A stretch of DNA of 59,871 bases from a delta proteobacterium NaphS2 (GCA_000179315.1 ADZZ01000072.1:1-59871), one strand, 5' to 3'. Counted from the stretch's first letter, positions 8,056 through 17,404 are shown. Translations and numbers: made by a program. The notes: generated by a model not told the origin, from the letters alone.

Positions 8056-10935
8056 ATGTCCATTGATGCCATCAAGATACGCGGTGCCCGCCAGCACAAC
8101 CTCAAAAACATTTCCATCGATATTCCCCGCAACCGGTTTGTGGTGATTACGGGCCTGTCCGGCTCGGGGAAATCTTCTCTGGCTTTTGACACCATTTATG
8201 CAGAAGGGCAAAGACGTTATGTGGAGTCTCTTTCAGCTTATGCCAGGCAGTTTCTGGAGCAGATGGACAAGCCGGATGTGGATGCCATCGAAGGACTTTC
8301 GCCTGCCATCTCCATCGAACAGCGGGGATTCAGCCGCAACCCTCGTTCCACCGTTGCAACGGTTACGGAAATATATGATTACATGCGGGTCCTTTTTGCA
8401 CGGGTGGGGCAACCTTACTGCCCGGAATGCGGTATCGAGATCCGCTCCCAAACCATTCAGCAGATTGTGGATCAGATTTTAAGCTGGGAGGAAGGGACCA
8501 GGATTCAGATTATGGCTCCCGTGGTGGAAGATCGTAAAGGTGAGCATACACGCCTGCTGCAGGAACTTCGAAAACAAGGGTATACCCGGGTCAGGATCGA
8601 CGGAACAATGCATCTGCTGGAAGAGGATATCGTGCTTCCGAAAACGCGAAAGCATACGATCCAGGTGGTCGTGGACCGATTGGTGGTCAAGCCTGAGATT
8701 CAGCGGCGATTGACGGATTCCATGGAGCTGACCCTCGGCCTGGGAGATGGAAGAGCTGTGGTGGAAAAAGTGGGGACCGGGGACGTTTTTTTCAATCAGA
8801 AGGCGGCCTGCCCCAAATGCGGCCTCAGTATGCCGGAACTCACGCCCCAGATGTTTTCCTTTAATAACCCCGCGGGCGCGTGCCCGGAATGCAGCGGGTT
8901 GGGTACACAGCGGGCCTTTGATCCGGCCCTCGTTGTTTCCGATCCCGGTCTTTCGCTGCCGAAAGGCGCCATATCCCCGTGGCCGAGGCGGTTTTCCGGT
9001 TATTACCAGCAAATGTTGTGTGCGGTACTGGACCATTACGACATTGATAGGGACCGGCCATTCAAAAATATTCCGGCGGAAGTTCAAGAAGTGCTTCTGT
9101 ATGGATCCGGTAAGGAACGGATTCCATTTGAATTTCAGATGGCGCACAAAAAATACGCCCGCAACCGTCCTTTCGAGGGGGTTATTCCGAATCTTTCCCG
9201 CCGCTATCGAGAGACCAACTCATACCGCGTCCGTTATGAGATCGAAAAGTTTATGAGCATTCGGCCTTGCGCCCTTTGCCGCGGTGCCAGGCTGAAGCCC
9301 GCCAGTCTGGCGGTCCGCGTGGGTGGCGAATCCATTCATATGCTTACAGCCCTTTCAGTGAAAGGTGCGTACGGTTTTTTTGAGCATCTGACCCTCGGCG
9401 TCAAAGAAAAGGTGATTGCCAAAGGGGTGCTGAAGGAAATACGGGAAAGGCTGGGGTTTTTGAGAAGTGTAGGCCTTGATTATTTGACCCTGGATCGTGC
9501 TTCCGGAACCCTGTCGGGAGGCGAAGACCAACGAATACGGCTGGCCACGCAAATCAGCAGCAGGCTCGCAGGTGTGCTCTATGTATTGGATGAACCGAGT
9601 ATCGGTCTTCACCAGCGGGACAATCTGAGGCTGCTTGAGAATCTGAAGCAGTTGAAGGAGCTGGGCAATACGGTCCTGGTGGTTGAGCACGACGCTGAAA
9701 CCATCCTCATGGCGGACCATGTGATCGATATGGGACCCGGTGCCGGCGTCAAGGGGGGAGAGGTGGTTTTCAGCGGAACACCTGGCGCCCTGGTTGAATC
9801 GCAGGATTCCCTGACGGGACAGTATCTGTCGGGAAAACGCACGATTCCCGTGCCTGCAAGCAGGAGAAGGGGAAACGGCAGTGCACTGTTGATCGAAGGG
9901 GCCCGCCTTAACAATTTGAAAAATATTACAGTAAAAATTCCCTTGGGCACTTTCACGTGTGTAACCGGTGTGTCCGGATCCGGAAAAAGCAGTCTGGTTA
10001 ACGGTATCTTGCATCCGGCGCTCAGCCGCCATCTCCATGGGACCAAAACCCCGGTGAGCCCTTTTGACAACCTCGAGGGGGTGGCGCATCTGGACAAAGT
10101 GATCAACATCGACCAGAGCCCCATCGGCAGAACCCCTCGTTCAAACCCGGCGACCTACACCGGGGCATTTACGCATATTCGGGATCTGTTCTCCATGCTG
10201 CCCGAATCCAGGGCCAGAGGATACAAACCGGGTCGTTTCAGTTTTAATGTCAAAGGCGGACGATGCGAGGCCTGCAAGGGGGACGGCATCAATAAGATCG
10301 AAATGCATTTTCTACCGGATGTATATGTGACCTGCGAAGTCTGCGGCGGCCTGCGCTACAACCGGGATACCCTGGAGATCAAATATAAAGGACAGAGTAT
10401 TGCCGATGTGTTGGGAATGACCATCAACCAGGGGCTCGCTTTTTTCGAGTCCATTCCACCCATCCGAAAAAAGTTCAAGACCCTGGCGGATGTGGGGTTG
10501 GGTTACATCAAACTGGGCCAGCAGGCGACCACCCTTTCGGGGGGCGAAGCGCAACGGATCAAACTTTCCAGAGAATTGAGCAAACGAAGCACCGGAAAAA
10601 CGCTCTACCTTTTGGATGAGCCGACCACCGGGCTTCATTTTGCCGATATTGAGAAACTGCTGGAAGTATTGAACCGACTGGTGGAGAAAAAAAATACCGT
10701 TGTCGTGATTGAGCACAACCTGGATGTGGTCAAGGGTGCTGATTACGTGATTGATCTGGGACCTGAGGGCGGTTCAAGGGGCGGTGAGGTGATTGCGGCG
10801 GGTACACCGGAGGCGGTTGCCGGAAATCAGAACTCTTACACTGGACAGTACCTGAAGCGCATTCTGAAAATGGCCCTGTCTTTCAAACCATCTTGTCCAG
10901 CTGTTCCAGATGATACACGAGATTTTCAAATTTGA
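8056..10935 (+). CDS. uvrA: Excinuclease ABC subunit A
   Basis: UvrA is the damage-sensing ATPase of nucleotide excision repair; it loads UvrB on DNA. The 959-residue product has both ABC modules: Walker [10 protein letters not shown] near residue 32 and GVSGSGKSS near 635. It has the zinc-finger cysteine pairs CPECG / CPKCG and CEACKGDG / CEVCGG, and signature motifs LSGGEDQR and LSGGEAQR, each followed by [14 protein letters not shown] or [20 protein letters not shown] has Asp where Ala is usual. The last 17 codons run past the usual end and overlap rex on the opposite strand by 53 bp. It follows pdxA closely. Confidence 0.97.
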   Translation: MSIDAIKIRGARQHNLKNISIDIPRNRFVVITGLSGSGKSSLAFDTIYAEGQRRYVESLSAYARQFLEQMDKPDVDAIEGLSPAISIEQRGFSRNPRSTVATVTEIYDYMRVLFARVGQPYCPECGIEIRSQTIQQIVDQILSWEEGTRIQIMAPVVEDRKGEHTRLLQELRKQGYTRVRIDGTMHLLEEDIVLPKTRKHTIQVVVDRLVVKPEIQRRLTDSMELTLGLGDGRAVVEKVGTGDVFFNQKAACPKCGLSMPELTPQMFSFNNPAGACPECSGLGTQRAFDPALVVSDPGLSLPKGAISPWPRRFSGYYQQMLCAVLDHYDIDRDRPFKNIPAEVQEVLLYGSGKERIPFEFQMAHKKYARNRPFEGVIPNLSRRYRETNSYRVRYEIEKFMSIRPCALCRGARLKPASLAVRVGGESIHMLTALSVKGAYGFFEHLTLGVKEKVIAKGVLKEIRERLGFLRSVGLDYLTLDRASGTLSGGEDQRIRLATQISSRLAGVLYVLDEPSIGLHQRDNLRLLENLKQLKELGNTVLVVEHDAETILMADHVIDMGPGAGVKGGEVVFSGTPGALVESQDSLTGQYLSGKRTIPVPASRRRGNGSALLIEGARLNNLKNITVKIPLGTFTCVTGVSGSGKSSLVNGILHPALSRHLHGTKTPVSPFDNLEGVAHLDKVINIDQSPIGRTPRSNPATYTGAFTHIRDLFSMLPESRARGYKPGRFSFNVKGGRCEACKGDGINKIEMHFLPDVYVTCEVCGGLRYNRDTLEIKYKGQSIADVLGMTINQGLAFFESIPPIRKKFKTLADVGLGYIKLGQQATTLSGGEAQRIKLSRELSKRSTGKTLYLLDEPTTGLHFADIEKLLEVLNRLVEKKNTVVVIEHNLDVVKGADYVIDLGPEGGSRGGEVIAAGTPEAVAGNQNSYTGQYLKRILKMALSFKPSCPAVPDDTRDFQI

Positions 10936-11527
10936 CGGACAGGTCCGTGTTTTCAATGACGCAGTTTTTTCGTGTTCGGATTTGGATGGTGGTAAAATTA
11001 AGAATAGCGCGAACGCCGCCTTCCTGAAGGAGATGGGCAACACGCTGTGCTTCATGGGGAGGCGTTGTGACGAGGCCGATTTCGATCCCTAAATTTTTTA
11101 CCGATTTTGAAATGGATGAGGCAGCCTGTATGGTCAACCCACAGGCAAGCTTTTTTCCAACTTTTCTGGCGTCGGAATCAAAAGCGGCTTTAACCATGTA
11201 TCCCCGTTTTTTAAAATTATCGCTTTGAACGAGGCTGCTTCCCAAATGGCCCATGCCCACAATGCACAGTGACCATTTCCGGTCTGTTGCCAGAATGCCT
11301 TTTATGGCATTCAGCAGATCCCGCACATCATATCCCACGCCCCTGATACCGAATTCTCCGAAATAGGCCAGGTCTTTTCGGACCTGGGCAGGGTTTACAC
11401 CGCAAAGCCCGGCCAGCTTTTCCGATGATATGACCGGAGGCCCGTTTTCGAGAAGAATTTCAAGCGGTCTGGAATAGATGGCCAGCCGTTTAATGGTGGG
11501 GTTGGGTATTTTGAGTTCCTTAACCAT
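10883..11527 (-). CDS. rex: Redox-sensing transcriptional repressor Rex
   Basis: Rex senses the NADH/NAD+ ratio and represses genes of fermentation and anaerobic respiration. The product is 214 residues from the ATG at 11527. The frame extends further upstream to 11599, but that would run into the atpE terminator and adds an atypical N-terminus. The winged-helix domain ([20 protein letters not shown], then [20 protein letters not shown]) is followed by the Rossmann motif [11 protein letters not shown] and the C-terminal dimerisation helix. [21 protein letters not shown] is the Rex hallmark. A candidate Rex site lies 29-46 bases upstream of the start, consistent with autoregulation. The gene is separated from the atp cluster by a terminator and overlaps the uvrA 3' end convergently. 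Confidence 0.94.
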   Translation of the reverse strand: MVKELKIPNPTIKRLAIYSRPLEILLENGPPVISSEKLAGLCGVNPAQVRKDLAYFGEFGIRGVGYDVRDLLNAIKGILATDRKWSLCIVGMGHLGSSLVQSDNFKKRGYMVKAAFDSDARKVGKKLACGLTIQAASSISKSVKNLGIEIGLVTTPPHEAQRVAHLLQEGGVRAILNFTTIQIRTRKNCVIENTDLSVKFENLVYHLEQLDKMV

Positions 11528-11555
11528 CGAAGTCCGGCCTGATGACGGAAAAATA

Positions 11556-11573
11556 TTGTGAAATAATGCACAT
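11556..11573. promoter_or_regulatory. Candidate Rex operator
   Basis: TTGTGAAATAATGCACAT resembles the Rex inverted repeat TTGTGAAA-NN-TTTCACAA: the left half is perfect and the right half matches at 5 of 8 positions. It lies just upstream of the rex start and downstream of the atpE terminator, where autoregulation would be expected. Confidence 0.5.
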
Positions 11574-11583
11574 GAGCAGAAAA

Positions 11584-11617
11584 AAAGAGAGCCCACCAAA
11601 GCACGGACTCTCTTTTG
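11584..11617 (-). terminator. Intrinsic terminator after atpE
   Basis: On the reverse strand AAGAGAGTCC pairs with GGGCTCTCTT (10 bp with one G-T), followed by a run of T. It ends the atp transcript before rex, which then needs its own promoter. Confidence 0.7.
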
Positions 11618-11632
11618 TTAAACTGTTTTTGA

Positions 11633-12013
11633 TCAACCACCCAGGGACTTAACGATAAGTTCGTGCATGCCTCCCAGGTCCGGAATCTTGAAAACAAGGA
11701 TAAAGCAGATAACCAGAGCGTAAATACAGAGGGATTCAATCAGAGCCAGACCAATGATCATGGTGGTCATGATTTTTCCGCCTGCTTCCGGGTTTCGTGC
11801 TGTTCCTTGAAGGGCGCCGTTAATGGCGTTACCCATACCGATACCGGTACCAAGGGCTGCCATCCCGATGCCGATTCCACAGGCAATGGCGATTCCGAAG
11901 AATACCCAGAGACCGGCGGCTTTAACGGCGGAATCATCCGCTGCAAACGCCATGGAAGCTGAAGCGATCACCATCACTGCTGCGAAAATACCAATCAGCG
12001 TCTTCTTGTTCAT
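11633..12013 (-). CDS. atpE: ATP synthase F0 subunit c
   Basis: The 126-residue protein is longer than a typical c subunit (about 80) because of an N-terminal signal-like extension (LIGIFAAVMVIASASMAFAADD) that is probably cleaved. The hairpin then has helix 1 with the glycine pattern GIGIGMAALGTGIGMGNAIN, the polar loop ARNPEAG and helix 2 with the ion-binding glutamate in GLALIESLCIYALV. Glu-Ser with a downstream Tyr is part of the Na+ signature, but the helix-1 glutamine is replaced by Met (GIGMGN), so H+ is the likelier coupling ion. The c ring turns in the inner membrane. It follows atpB by about 100 bases. Confidence 0.92.
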   Translation of the reverse strand: MNKKTLIGIFAAVMVIASASMAFAADDSAVKAAGLWVFFGIAIACGIGIGMAALGTGIGMGNAINGALQGTARNPEAGGKIMTTMIIGLALIESLCIYALVICFILVFKIPDLGGMHELIVKSLGG

Positions 12014-12117
12014 AGTGGACCTCCTTTCCTTAGAATTTTTTATGGCCTTCTTCCATAAACTTTAAAAACCCTTCAGAACGAAGGGTTTGTTTCTGTTTTT
12101 TTCTTGGGCCCTTCGAA

Positions 12118-12807
12118 TCAATGGGCATGTTCCATGGCGCCGACAAAGTACATGGTGGCAAGCAGCATAAACACCAACGCCTGGATAAAGCATACGAGAA
12201 TCCCCAAAAACATGATGGGCAGCGGTGCAAGATAGAGTCCTGCCAGACCAAACAGGATGGCCAGAACCATTTCCTTGCCGAAGATGTTGCCGAAAAGTCG
12301 AACGCTCAAGCTCATGATACGCGCCACATGGCCGATAAGTTCAATGGGAAACATGAGCGGAATCAGCCACCAGACGGGGCCGCAGAAATGCTTAATGTAT
12401 TTGGCGCCGTGAAATTTGATGCCGATGATATGGGTGTAAGTGAAGGTACAGAGCGCCAGGGCCAGCGTGGTATTCAGATTAGCCGTGGGCGAAAAAAAGC
12501 CCGGAATCAAGCCGATCAGGTTGGAAACCAGAACAAACAGAAAGACGGTGGCAATAAAGGGAAAGAAAAATCTGCCTTCGGGCCCTGTAATGTCCACCAT
12601 GAAATCTTCGAGCCCTTTCACAAGCACTTCAAAAAAGTTCTGTCCTCCCTCAGGAACGAGCTTCACCTTACTGGCCAGAAAAAGTGCGCTCAGAATCAAA
12701 ATAAGCATGGTGAGCCAGGTATAGGTGACATGGGAATACTGATGGGCGAAATGCTCAAATCCCATGGCCGACAGAATTGCGTCAATGAAAAAAATCGGAT
12801 GCTCCAT
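12118..12807 (-). CDS. atpB: ATP synthase F0 subunit a
   Basis: Subunit a forms the two half-channels through which ions reach the c ring. The 229-residue product has several hydrophobic helices and the essential arginine in the conserved block ARIMSLSVRLFGNIFGKEMV, followed by the C-terminal FIQALVFMLLATMYFVGA. Length and motif order match short bacterial AtpB proteins. It lies 3 bases downstream of the atpI-like gene and upstream of atpE. F1 genes are not in the window, so F0 a/c and F1 are encoded apart. Confidence 0.95.
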   Translation of the reverse strand: MEHPIFFIDAILSAMGFEHFAHQYSHVTYTWLTMLILILSALFLASKVKLVPEGGQNFFEVLVKGLEDFMVDITGPEGRFFFPFIATVFLFVLVSNLIGLIPGFFSPTANLNTTLALALCTFTYTHIIGIKFHGAKYIKHFCGPVWWLIPLMFPIELIGHVARIMSLSVRLFGNIFGKEMVLAILFGLAGLYLAPLPIMFLGILVCFIQALVFMLLATMYFVGAMEHAH

Positions 12808-12810
12808 AGA

Positions 12811-13200
12811 TTATACTGCCTCCCTTGAAGATGTTCTAAAAGCAGCCCGAATCCCGAAATTCAGGATACTGAGCACAACGATAGAAAGACCGACGGCCAA
12901 GCCAATAGGATTTACCCAGCCGTTGGAGATAAGGATATAAATGATCAGGCCCATAATGGCAAGCCTAAAATAGAATTTCGCAATCAAGGCCATTTTTTTA
13001 CCTTTCATAACGCCCTGATCCGAAAAAGCCTTGCGCATGGTGTTGTTAAGAAGACTGAAATTCCCGATAATAATCAGCCCTCCCAGGATGACACCGAGGG
13101 TGAATTGCACGGACATGAAAATACCGCTCAATGTACCCAGTATGAACAGAATGATCCAATTGAATATCTTGATATCCTGTAACTTTTTTCCAATCATCAC
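12811..13200 (-). CDS. atpI: ATP synthase subunit I (AtpI-like)
   Basis: This 129-residue membrane protein has four hydrophobic segments (IFNWIILFILGTLSGIFMSV, LGVILGGLIIIGNFSLL, FYFRLAIMGLIIYILI, PIGLAVGLSIVVLSILNFGI), the pattern of AtpI-type proteins that help assemble the c ring. It overlaps the stop of the upstream AtpZ-like gene by four bases (ATGA) and is followed 3 bases later by atpB, so translation is probably coupled. Sequence identity within this family is low; the call rests on topology and position. Confidence 0.8.
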   Translation of the reverse strand: MMIGKKLQDIKIFNWIILFILGTLSGIFMSVQFTLGVILGGLIIIGNFSLLNNTMRKAFSDQGVMKGKKMALIAKFYFRLAIMGLIIYILISNGWVNPIGLAVGLSIVVLSILNFGIRAAFRTSSREAV

Positions 13201-13415
13201 ATCTCTTTTGCTTTGTTGTATAGAATATAAAGATTCCTGAACGCAGCGACGATCCCAAATCCCAGGAAAATAAAAAAAAGCCAGGGTTTGGTATCGAAAT
13301 ATTTGTCCAGATAAAACCCGGCCAACGCCCCCAGCGCAATGGAAAAGGCCATGGCCATGCCGACGCTACTGATAAAACCCAAGCTTTTAATCTGCTTTTT
13401 CAGGTCCTCATCCAT
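13197..13415 (-). CDS. AtpZ-like F0F1 accessory membrane protein
   Basis: From the ATG at 13415 the product is 72 residues with two transmembrane helices (ISSVGMAMAFSIALGALAGF and PWLFFIFLGFGIVAAFRNLY) and a conserved GFYLDKYFDTKPW turn, typical of the small protein (AtpZ, sometimes also annotated AtpI) that heads F0 operons. A longer frame from a GTG at 13481 adds a charged N-terminus and is less likely. Neither start has a clear ribosome binding site. Its stop overlaps the next start by ATGA. Confidence 0.75.
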   Translation of the reverse strand: MDEDLKKQIKSLGFISSVGMAMAFSIALGALAGFYLDKYFDTKPWLFFIFLGFGIVAAFRNLYILYNKAKEM

Positions 13416-13497
13416 GGTGCTGGACCGCCGGCCCCTTCCGGGATGTTGGTTCAAAAAGACAACTCGTGGGCTTCCTATCACAGAATTTTAAGGAAAG

Positions 13498-14538
13498 TCA
13501 ACTGAATTCTGATCCGGACGTGCCTTTCAATTGGCCGCAGGCCGCCAGGATATCACGGCCTTTACTTTTTCGAATGATGGCGGTGAAGTGCCTGTCCGTG
13601 AGTATTTCCTGAAAATGAAGAACCTTCTCCAATGAAGGTATCGAAAATGGTGAATCCGGCGCCGCATTGAGTTGGATCAGGTTGATTTTCGCCCTGAGTC
13701 CGGAAAGCAGCCGGCACAGATTGTGTGCATCCCTGTCTCGGTCATTCTCGTCTTTTATCAGAATATACTCGAAGGTGATCATCCGTCGGTTGGGCAGGGG
13801 AAAAGAGCTGCAGGCTTCAATCAACGCTTCAAGTGGGTATTTACGGTTGATGGGCATGAGGCGGCTGCGGGTTTCGTTGTCCGCACCGTTCAGAGAAACT
13901 GCCAGGTTGATCGTGATGTCCTTTGCCAGTTTTTTGATTTCAGGGACCAGACCGCAAGTGGAAAGCGTGACCTTTCGGTGCGAGAAATTCATGCCGTCCG
14001 GATCGATGATGTTTCGGAGTGCTTTGATGACCGCATCATAGTTGGCCAGAGGTTCACCCATACCCATGAGTACGATGTTTCTTAAACGATCAGGGAATGC
14101 CAGGGACTGTTTTGTTCGGATCACCTGTTCGATGATTTCGCCGGGTTTGAGATTTCTGATAAATCCCTGTTTTCCTGTTGCGCAGAAAACGCACCCCATT
14201 GCGCAGCCCACCTGTGAGGACACGCACAGGGTCAAATGATCCCTTTCCGGGATCAGTACCGTTTCAATGCTGTGACCGTCCTGCAGTTGGTAAAGGTATT
14301 TTCGGGTACCGTCTTCGGACTGGATGGCCTTGAGTTCGCGCAGCGAGGAGAGATGGGCTTTCTCCTTGAGCAGGGATCGCAGTTTTTTTGGCAGGTTGTC
14401 CATCTCATCAAAGGATTTAGCGAAGCGCGTCAAAATCCAGTGTCGGATCTGGCGGCCCCGGTAAGCTTCCATTCCATTGTCCACGGCCCATTTTTCCATT
14501 TCAGCCGCGCTCAATCCCTTGAGATCAATCAGGCTCAT
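13498..14538 (-). CDS. rlmN: 23S rRNA (adenine-2503-C2)-methyltransferase
   Basis: RlmN is a radical-SAM enzyme that methylates A2503 of 23S rRNA (and A37 of some tRNAs). The 346-residue product has the family cluster motif CAMGCVFCATGKQGFIRNL with CxxxCxxC ligands, the MGMGEPLANYD segment, and the Cys in ILAACGQL near the C-terminus that forms the protein-RNA crosslink; the second catalytic Cys is in LSTCGLVPE. Its start overlaps the stop of the thymidylate synthase-like gene by four bases (ATGA), and it precedes the atp cluster by about 80 bases, giving a probable operon. Confidence 0.95.
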   Translation of the reverse strand: MSLIDLKGLSAAEMEKWAVDNGMEAYRGRQIRHWILTRFAKSFDEMDNLPKKLRSLLKEKAHLSSLRELKAIQSEDGTRKYLYQLQDGHSIETVLIPERDHLTLCVSSQVGCAMGCVFCATGKQGFIRNLKPGEIIEQVIRTKQSLAFPDRLRNIVLMGMGEPLANYDAVIKALRNIIDPDGMNFSHRKVTLSTCGLVPEIKKLAKDITINLAVSLNGADNETRSRLMPINRKYPLEALIEACSSFPLPNRRMITFEYILIKDENDRDRDAHNLCRLLSGLRAKINLIQLNAAPDSPFSIPSLEKVLHFQEILTDRHFTAIIRKSKGRDILAACGQLKGTSGSEFS

Positions 14539-15236
14539 GAGAGAGACGGGTCGGCCTTTGAAGCCTCTGTCTTACAGGTCCTGAGCTGCGCCAGTTCCCA
14601 TACGTAGTCGTAGAGGTGGAGTCCCTTGCTCGACGCAATAATTTCACCGTCTTCAACGCCGATGGAAGATGCCATATACTCTTTTAAAAGCTGGATGGCC
14701 CCCAGATTCGCCGGCAGGCCGTTCCATAAATCCCAGCTTCTGAAATAGACGATGAAATGCAGCTTTCCGTCCTTGATCCGGGTGTCGATACCCCTCAGAC
14801 AGGGCGGATCCACCAGCTGAATCGCCTTTGGGTCTCCCACGGTCATGTACGCCTGATTGGTTCCGAATCCATCTTCCCGATACATGCGGATGACCTCTGT
14901 AATCTGGGGTTCCAGGTATTGGCCGTAAGTGTAGTCTTCGCCAGGTTGTTTGGCGGAGGTCATCAGATATGGCAGGTATTCCTCGATATAGCCATCCGCT
15001 ACGGGATTGGGGATACCCAAAGCGGGCGGGATTTCCGGGATAAGCGGTTTTTGTCCAGGGTATTTAATATGGATGGTGACATAGTCGAATTCGAGTCGTT
15101 TTTGGCCTTTGAAACTGCCCCGGTCAATGACGTACTCCGAACCCTTTTCCAGAATTTGGTAGACGCATTGAAACCAGACGTCGGGAAGGTCGCGGGCTTC
15201 AATAAATTCCAGTTGCATCATGGGAAAATTCCTCAA
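14535..15236 (-). CDS. Thymidylate synthase-like protein (archaeal ThyA type)
   Basis: The 233-residue product has the layout of the short ThyA proteins best known from archaea. DYTYGQYLEPQITEVIRMYR matches the region before the nucleotide site, and VDPPCLRGIDTRIKDGKL carries the catalytic Cys after Pro-Pro. FRSWDLWNGLPANLGAIQLL matches the RS(x)D-(x)-GLPFN block, and SKGLHLYDY corresponds to the C-terminal His-x-Tyr. ThyA methylates dUMP to dTMP with methylenetetrahydrofolate. Specificity for another pyrimidine cannot be excluded. It overlaps rlmN by 4 bp and heads the reverse-strand run. Its promoter lies next to, or within, the left boundary of the integrative element. Confidence 0.72.
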   Translation of the reverse strand: MRNFPMMQLEFIEARDLPDVWFQCVYQILEKGSEYVIDRGSFKGQKRLEFDYVTIHIKYPGQKPLIPEIPPALGIPNPVADGYIEEYLPYLMTSAKQPGEDYTYGQYLEPQITEVIRMYREDGFGTNQAYMTVGDPKAIQLVDPPCLRGIDTRIKDGKLHFIVYFRSWDLWNGLPANLGAIQLLKEYMASSIGVEDGEIIASSKGLHLYDYVWELAQLRTCKTEASKADPSLS

Positions 15237-15436
15237 AAGTGGATAAAATTCTATTTTTTTAGTACTTACTTATTATCGTTATAACTTATTGAAATTACTA
15301 AAAAGTCAGTCAAGAAAAATGTGCTCAAATAATACGATACTGCACCAGGAACGCACCCGCTTTTCCTTGATTTGCCTCTTAGGGGAAAACAGTATAACAT
15401 AAAACAGTTTGGAAGGATAGGTTGACGAACCGAAAA

Positions 15437-15455
15437 ACCGGGGACCCTGCCCGGT
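15437..15455 (+). repeat. 19-bp hairpin repeat, left copy
   Basis: ACCGGGGACCCTGCCCGGT forms an ACCGGG/CCCGGT stem, extended here by AAA/TTT on each side. It ends 43 bases before the AAA+ gene start. An identical 19-bp copy ends 41 bases before the integrase start. Confidence 0.7.
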
Positions 15456-15497
15456 TTTCCTTCCAATAAAAACCAGGGACCGGAAAGGGGCCGGGAC

Positions 15498-17102
15498 ATG
15501 GATGAACAAGAATGGGTTATCACACTGGCATTAAGCGAGTTGTTGAAAAAACTTGACGCTTTGATGCAGTCAGAAAACGCTATCATGGTTTCCGGGGAAC
15601 CGGGGACTGGGAAGAATCTGTTTGTTGATGCAGCCGTAACCGCCATAAAAAATGAGGGGGAGACAAAAAACAAAAAATCTAGAGTAGAGGCTTTTGATTT
15701 GGCGGACCCGAGAGCCGTCAAATACCTTTACAGCGATTCGGTTGAAGGCAAGTACCAAAACATGTGGGGGCGACTGATCTCCTCAGAATTTCATGAGGAT
15801 CACCGTTATCAAGTTTTTGTTTTGAACCGCGTTAATTTTGTAAGACCTGAAGACGAGGGAGAGCTTTTATTTTGTATTGATTACCTGAACAAGGTTGGGG
15901 TCACCGTACTTGGGACTTTCCAAGAAAATGAAGGTTCTACATTCAGAGACAGCCTTTTCAATGATAAATTTAACTCTTTAAATGTTCCGCCACTTCGAGA
16001 ACGAACAGCCGATATCTTTTACATGATGGAAGCATGGGCGCCGGAAATCATTCCCGATCTCAGAAGGTGGGAAGTTCTGAATTTTATCAGAAACGAATGG
16101 CCTGGAAACATTCCCGCATTAAGAAAGGTTCTCCGTCATATCGAAGTAGAGCGGAAATGTGAGGCGATTTCAGCTTACCCGTTTAGGAATCAAGATGATC
16201 TTGATCACACGGTTACCGCCCGTTATTTGAAAAACCCGCCCGTGGCCGGTCTTGATTCTCAGAGTTTCAGGCATTTTGTTGAAAGCCTGGACCCTGAAAT
16301 AAAGCCTGAAATTGAGACGCTTTTGAATGAAAGAGGGCTGAGTTTAAATGTCAATGATACAGTCCGCCCATTTGAGGACGTTACCATTCCAAGTTCTTAC
16401 CTTGTGCCTGAGTATACCCGCCTTATCGGGTTTAAATGGATTCTTGATCTTAAGCCGGACTCGCCATTCATTGAGGTGCCCGAACAGGAACGGCCAGCCA
16501 GTGAAGTTTTCAAGGTCGAAAACCTTACAATGACCTTTTGTGATGATGACCGAATGATTGAAATCCGGTTGTCTGGAAAACCGCCTAAACGGGAGTCGCT
16601 TCAAAACATGGGATTTAAGAAACCCAGATCAAAAGAGAGCCAAGATTTTAAGAAACTCCTTACGGACGGGGAACTTGTCACCACAGATGGCAAAGAACGT
16701 CAAAGACGCTTGGCCGTTGAGAGGCACTTGCAAAAGTACTTTCAAGAAAACTACGGAGCAGGTAACGATGTTGAGTTTATGAAGAGAATCGGGAATGGAC
16801 ATTATACACCTGCTTTCAAGGTGGGAAAAACCAGAGCATCAAGTCTTGAAGTCAGGCTTCGAAAAGCGAAAACGAAAGATGAGGCTTTGTCTGCTATGGC
16901 GGACGCTTGGTCCTACGGGGAAATAACCGAAGAGGCTTATCAAAAAATTGATGAGTACCTGAAACGTATCGACAGCACCCAATTTGACTATGAAAAATTC
17001 ATAAAGAACTTCGAAACCCGGAGCCCGGAGTCAGAGACCTGTTTTGATCTAAAAAACTTTGGGCAGGACAGCCCCTTTCATATCGGTAAACTACATTCCT
17101 AA
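15498..17102 (+). CDS. Degenerate sigma54-activator-like AAA+ protein
   Basis: The 534-residue product has an N-terminal AAA+ core of the NtrC type. Walker A is GEPGTGKN (33-40). The sensor/arginine region is NVPPLRERTADIFYM, and WPGNIPALRKVLRHIE matches the WPGNVREL block. The Walker B position reads VFVLNRVN without the usual Asp-Glu, and there is no GAFTGA loop, so neither normal ATP hydrolysis nor contact with sigma-54 is expected. The C-terminal half is unrecognised; RRLAVERHLQKYFQENYG may be a helical DNA-binding segment. AAGGGG lies 9 bases before the ATG. It is the first gene of the integrative element and ends at a strong terminator. A regulatory or replication-control role is a guess. 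Confidence 0.6.
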   Translation: MDEQEWVITLALSELLKKLDALMQSENAIMVSGEPGTGKNLFVDAAVTAIKNEGETKNKKSRVEAFDLADPRAVKYLYSDSVEGKYQNMWGRLISSEFHEDHRYQVFVLNRVNFVRPEDEGELLFCIDYLNKVGVTVLGTFQENEGSTFRDSLFNDKFNSLNVPPLRERTADIFYMMEAWAPEIIPDLRRWEVLNFIRNEWPGNIPALRKVLRHIEVERKCEAISAYPFRNQDDLDHTVTARYLKNPPVAGLDSQSFRHFVESLDPEIKPEIETLLNERGLSLNVNDTVRPFEDVTIPSSYLVPEYTRLIGFKWILDLKPDSPFIEVPEQERPASEVFKVENLTMTFCDDDRMIEIRLSGKPPKRESLQNMGFKKPRSKESQDFKKLLTDGELVTTDGKERQRRLAVERHLQKYFQENYGAGNDVEFMKRIGNGHYTPAFKVGKTRASSLEVRLRKAKTKDEALSAMADAWSYGEITEEAYQKIDEYLKRIDSTQFDYEKFIKNFETRSPESETCFDLKNFGQDSPFHIGKLHS

Positions 17103-17113
17103 GTTTCCTACCC

Positions 17114-17159
17114 AAAAGCGGAGAGTTAATTTTCCTTAAGGAACTCTCCGCTTTTTTTT
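17114..17159 (+). terminator. Strong intrinsic terminator
   Basis: AAAAGCGGAGAGTT (17114-17127) pairs perfectly with AACTCTCCGCTTTT (17142-17155) and runs into T8. It ends the AAA+ gene transcript. The TCTCCGC motif recurs twice at about 17213-17227, upstream of the xis-like gene. Confidence 0.88.
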
Positions 17160-17283
17160 CTTAAAATTTTTTCTTAATTATTTCAATTGATTGCAATATC
17201 AAGTTGCAATTCTCCGCTTAATTCTCCGGAGTCCTCCGCATTATAGACAGATACAGGCAAAACAGTGTCAGAGAGGGGGAATA

Positions 17284-17404
17284 ATGATGATTGGTGGGAA
17301 ACGTTGGTTCAGGACACGCGAGGCTTGCACTTATGCAGGTGTGACCAAAAGGACGTTGCTGAAATGGAGAAAAGAAGGCTTGCCGTATTCCAAACTGAGC
17401 ACGG
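17284..17404 (+). pseudogene. AlpA/Xis-type HTH gene, 5' part, split by IS21 element
   Basis: The frame from 17284 (or 17287; GAGGGGG lies just upstream) encodes GGKRWFRTREACTYAGVTKR and TLLKWRKEGLPYSKLST, a MerR-like winged helix as in excisionases and AlpA regulators. It is cut after GAGCACGG (17397-17404). The same octamer recurs at 25881-25888, and joining there restores a 75-residue protein with no change of frame. Excisionases bind att sites and direct excision; some also activate the primase operon. Confidence 0.85.
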
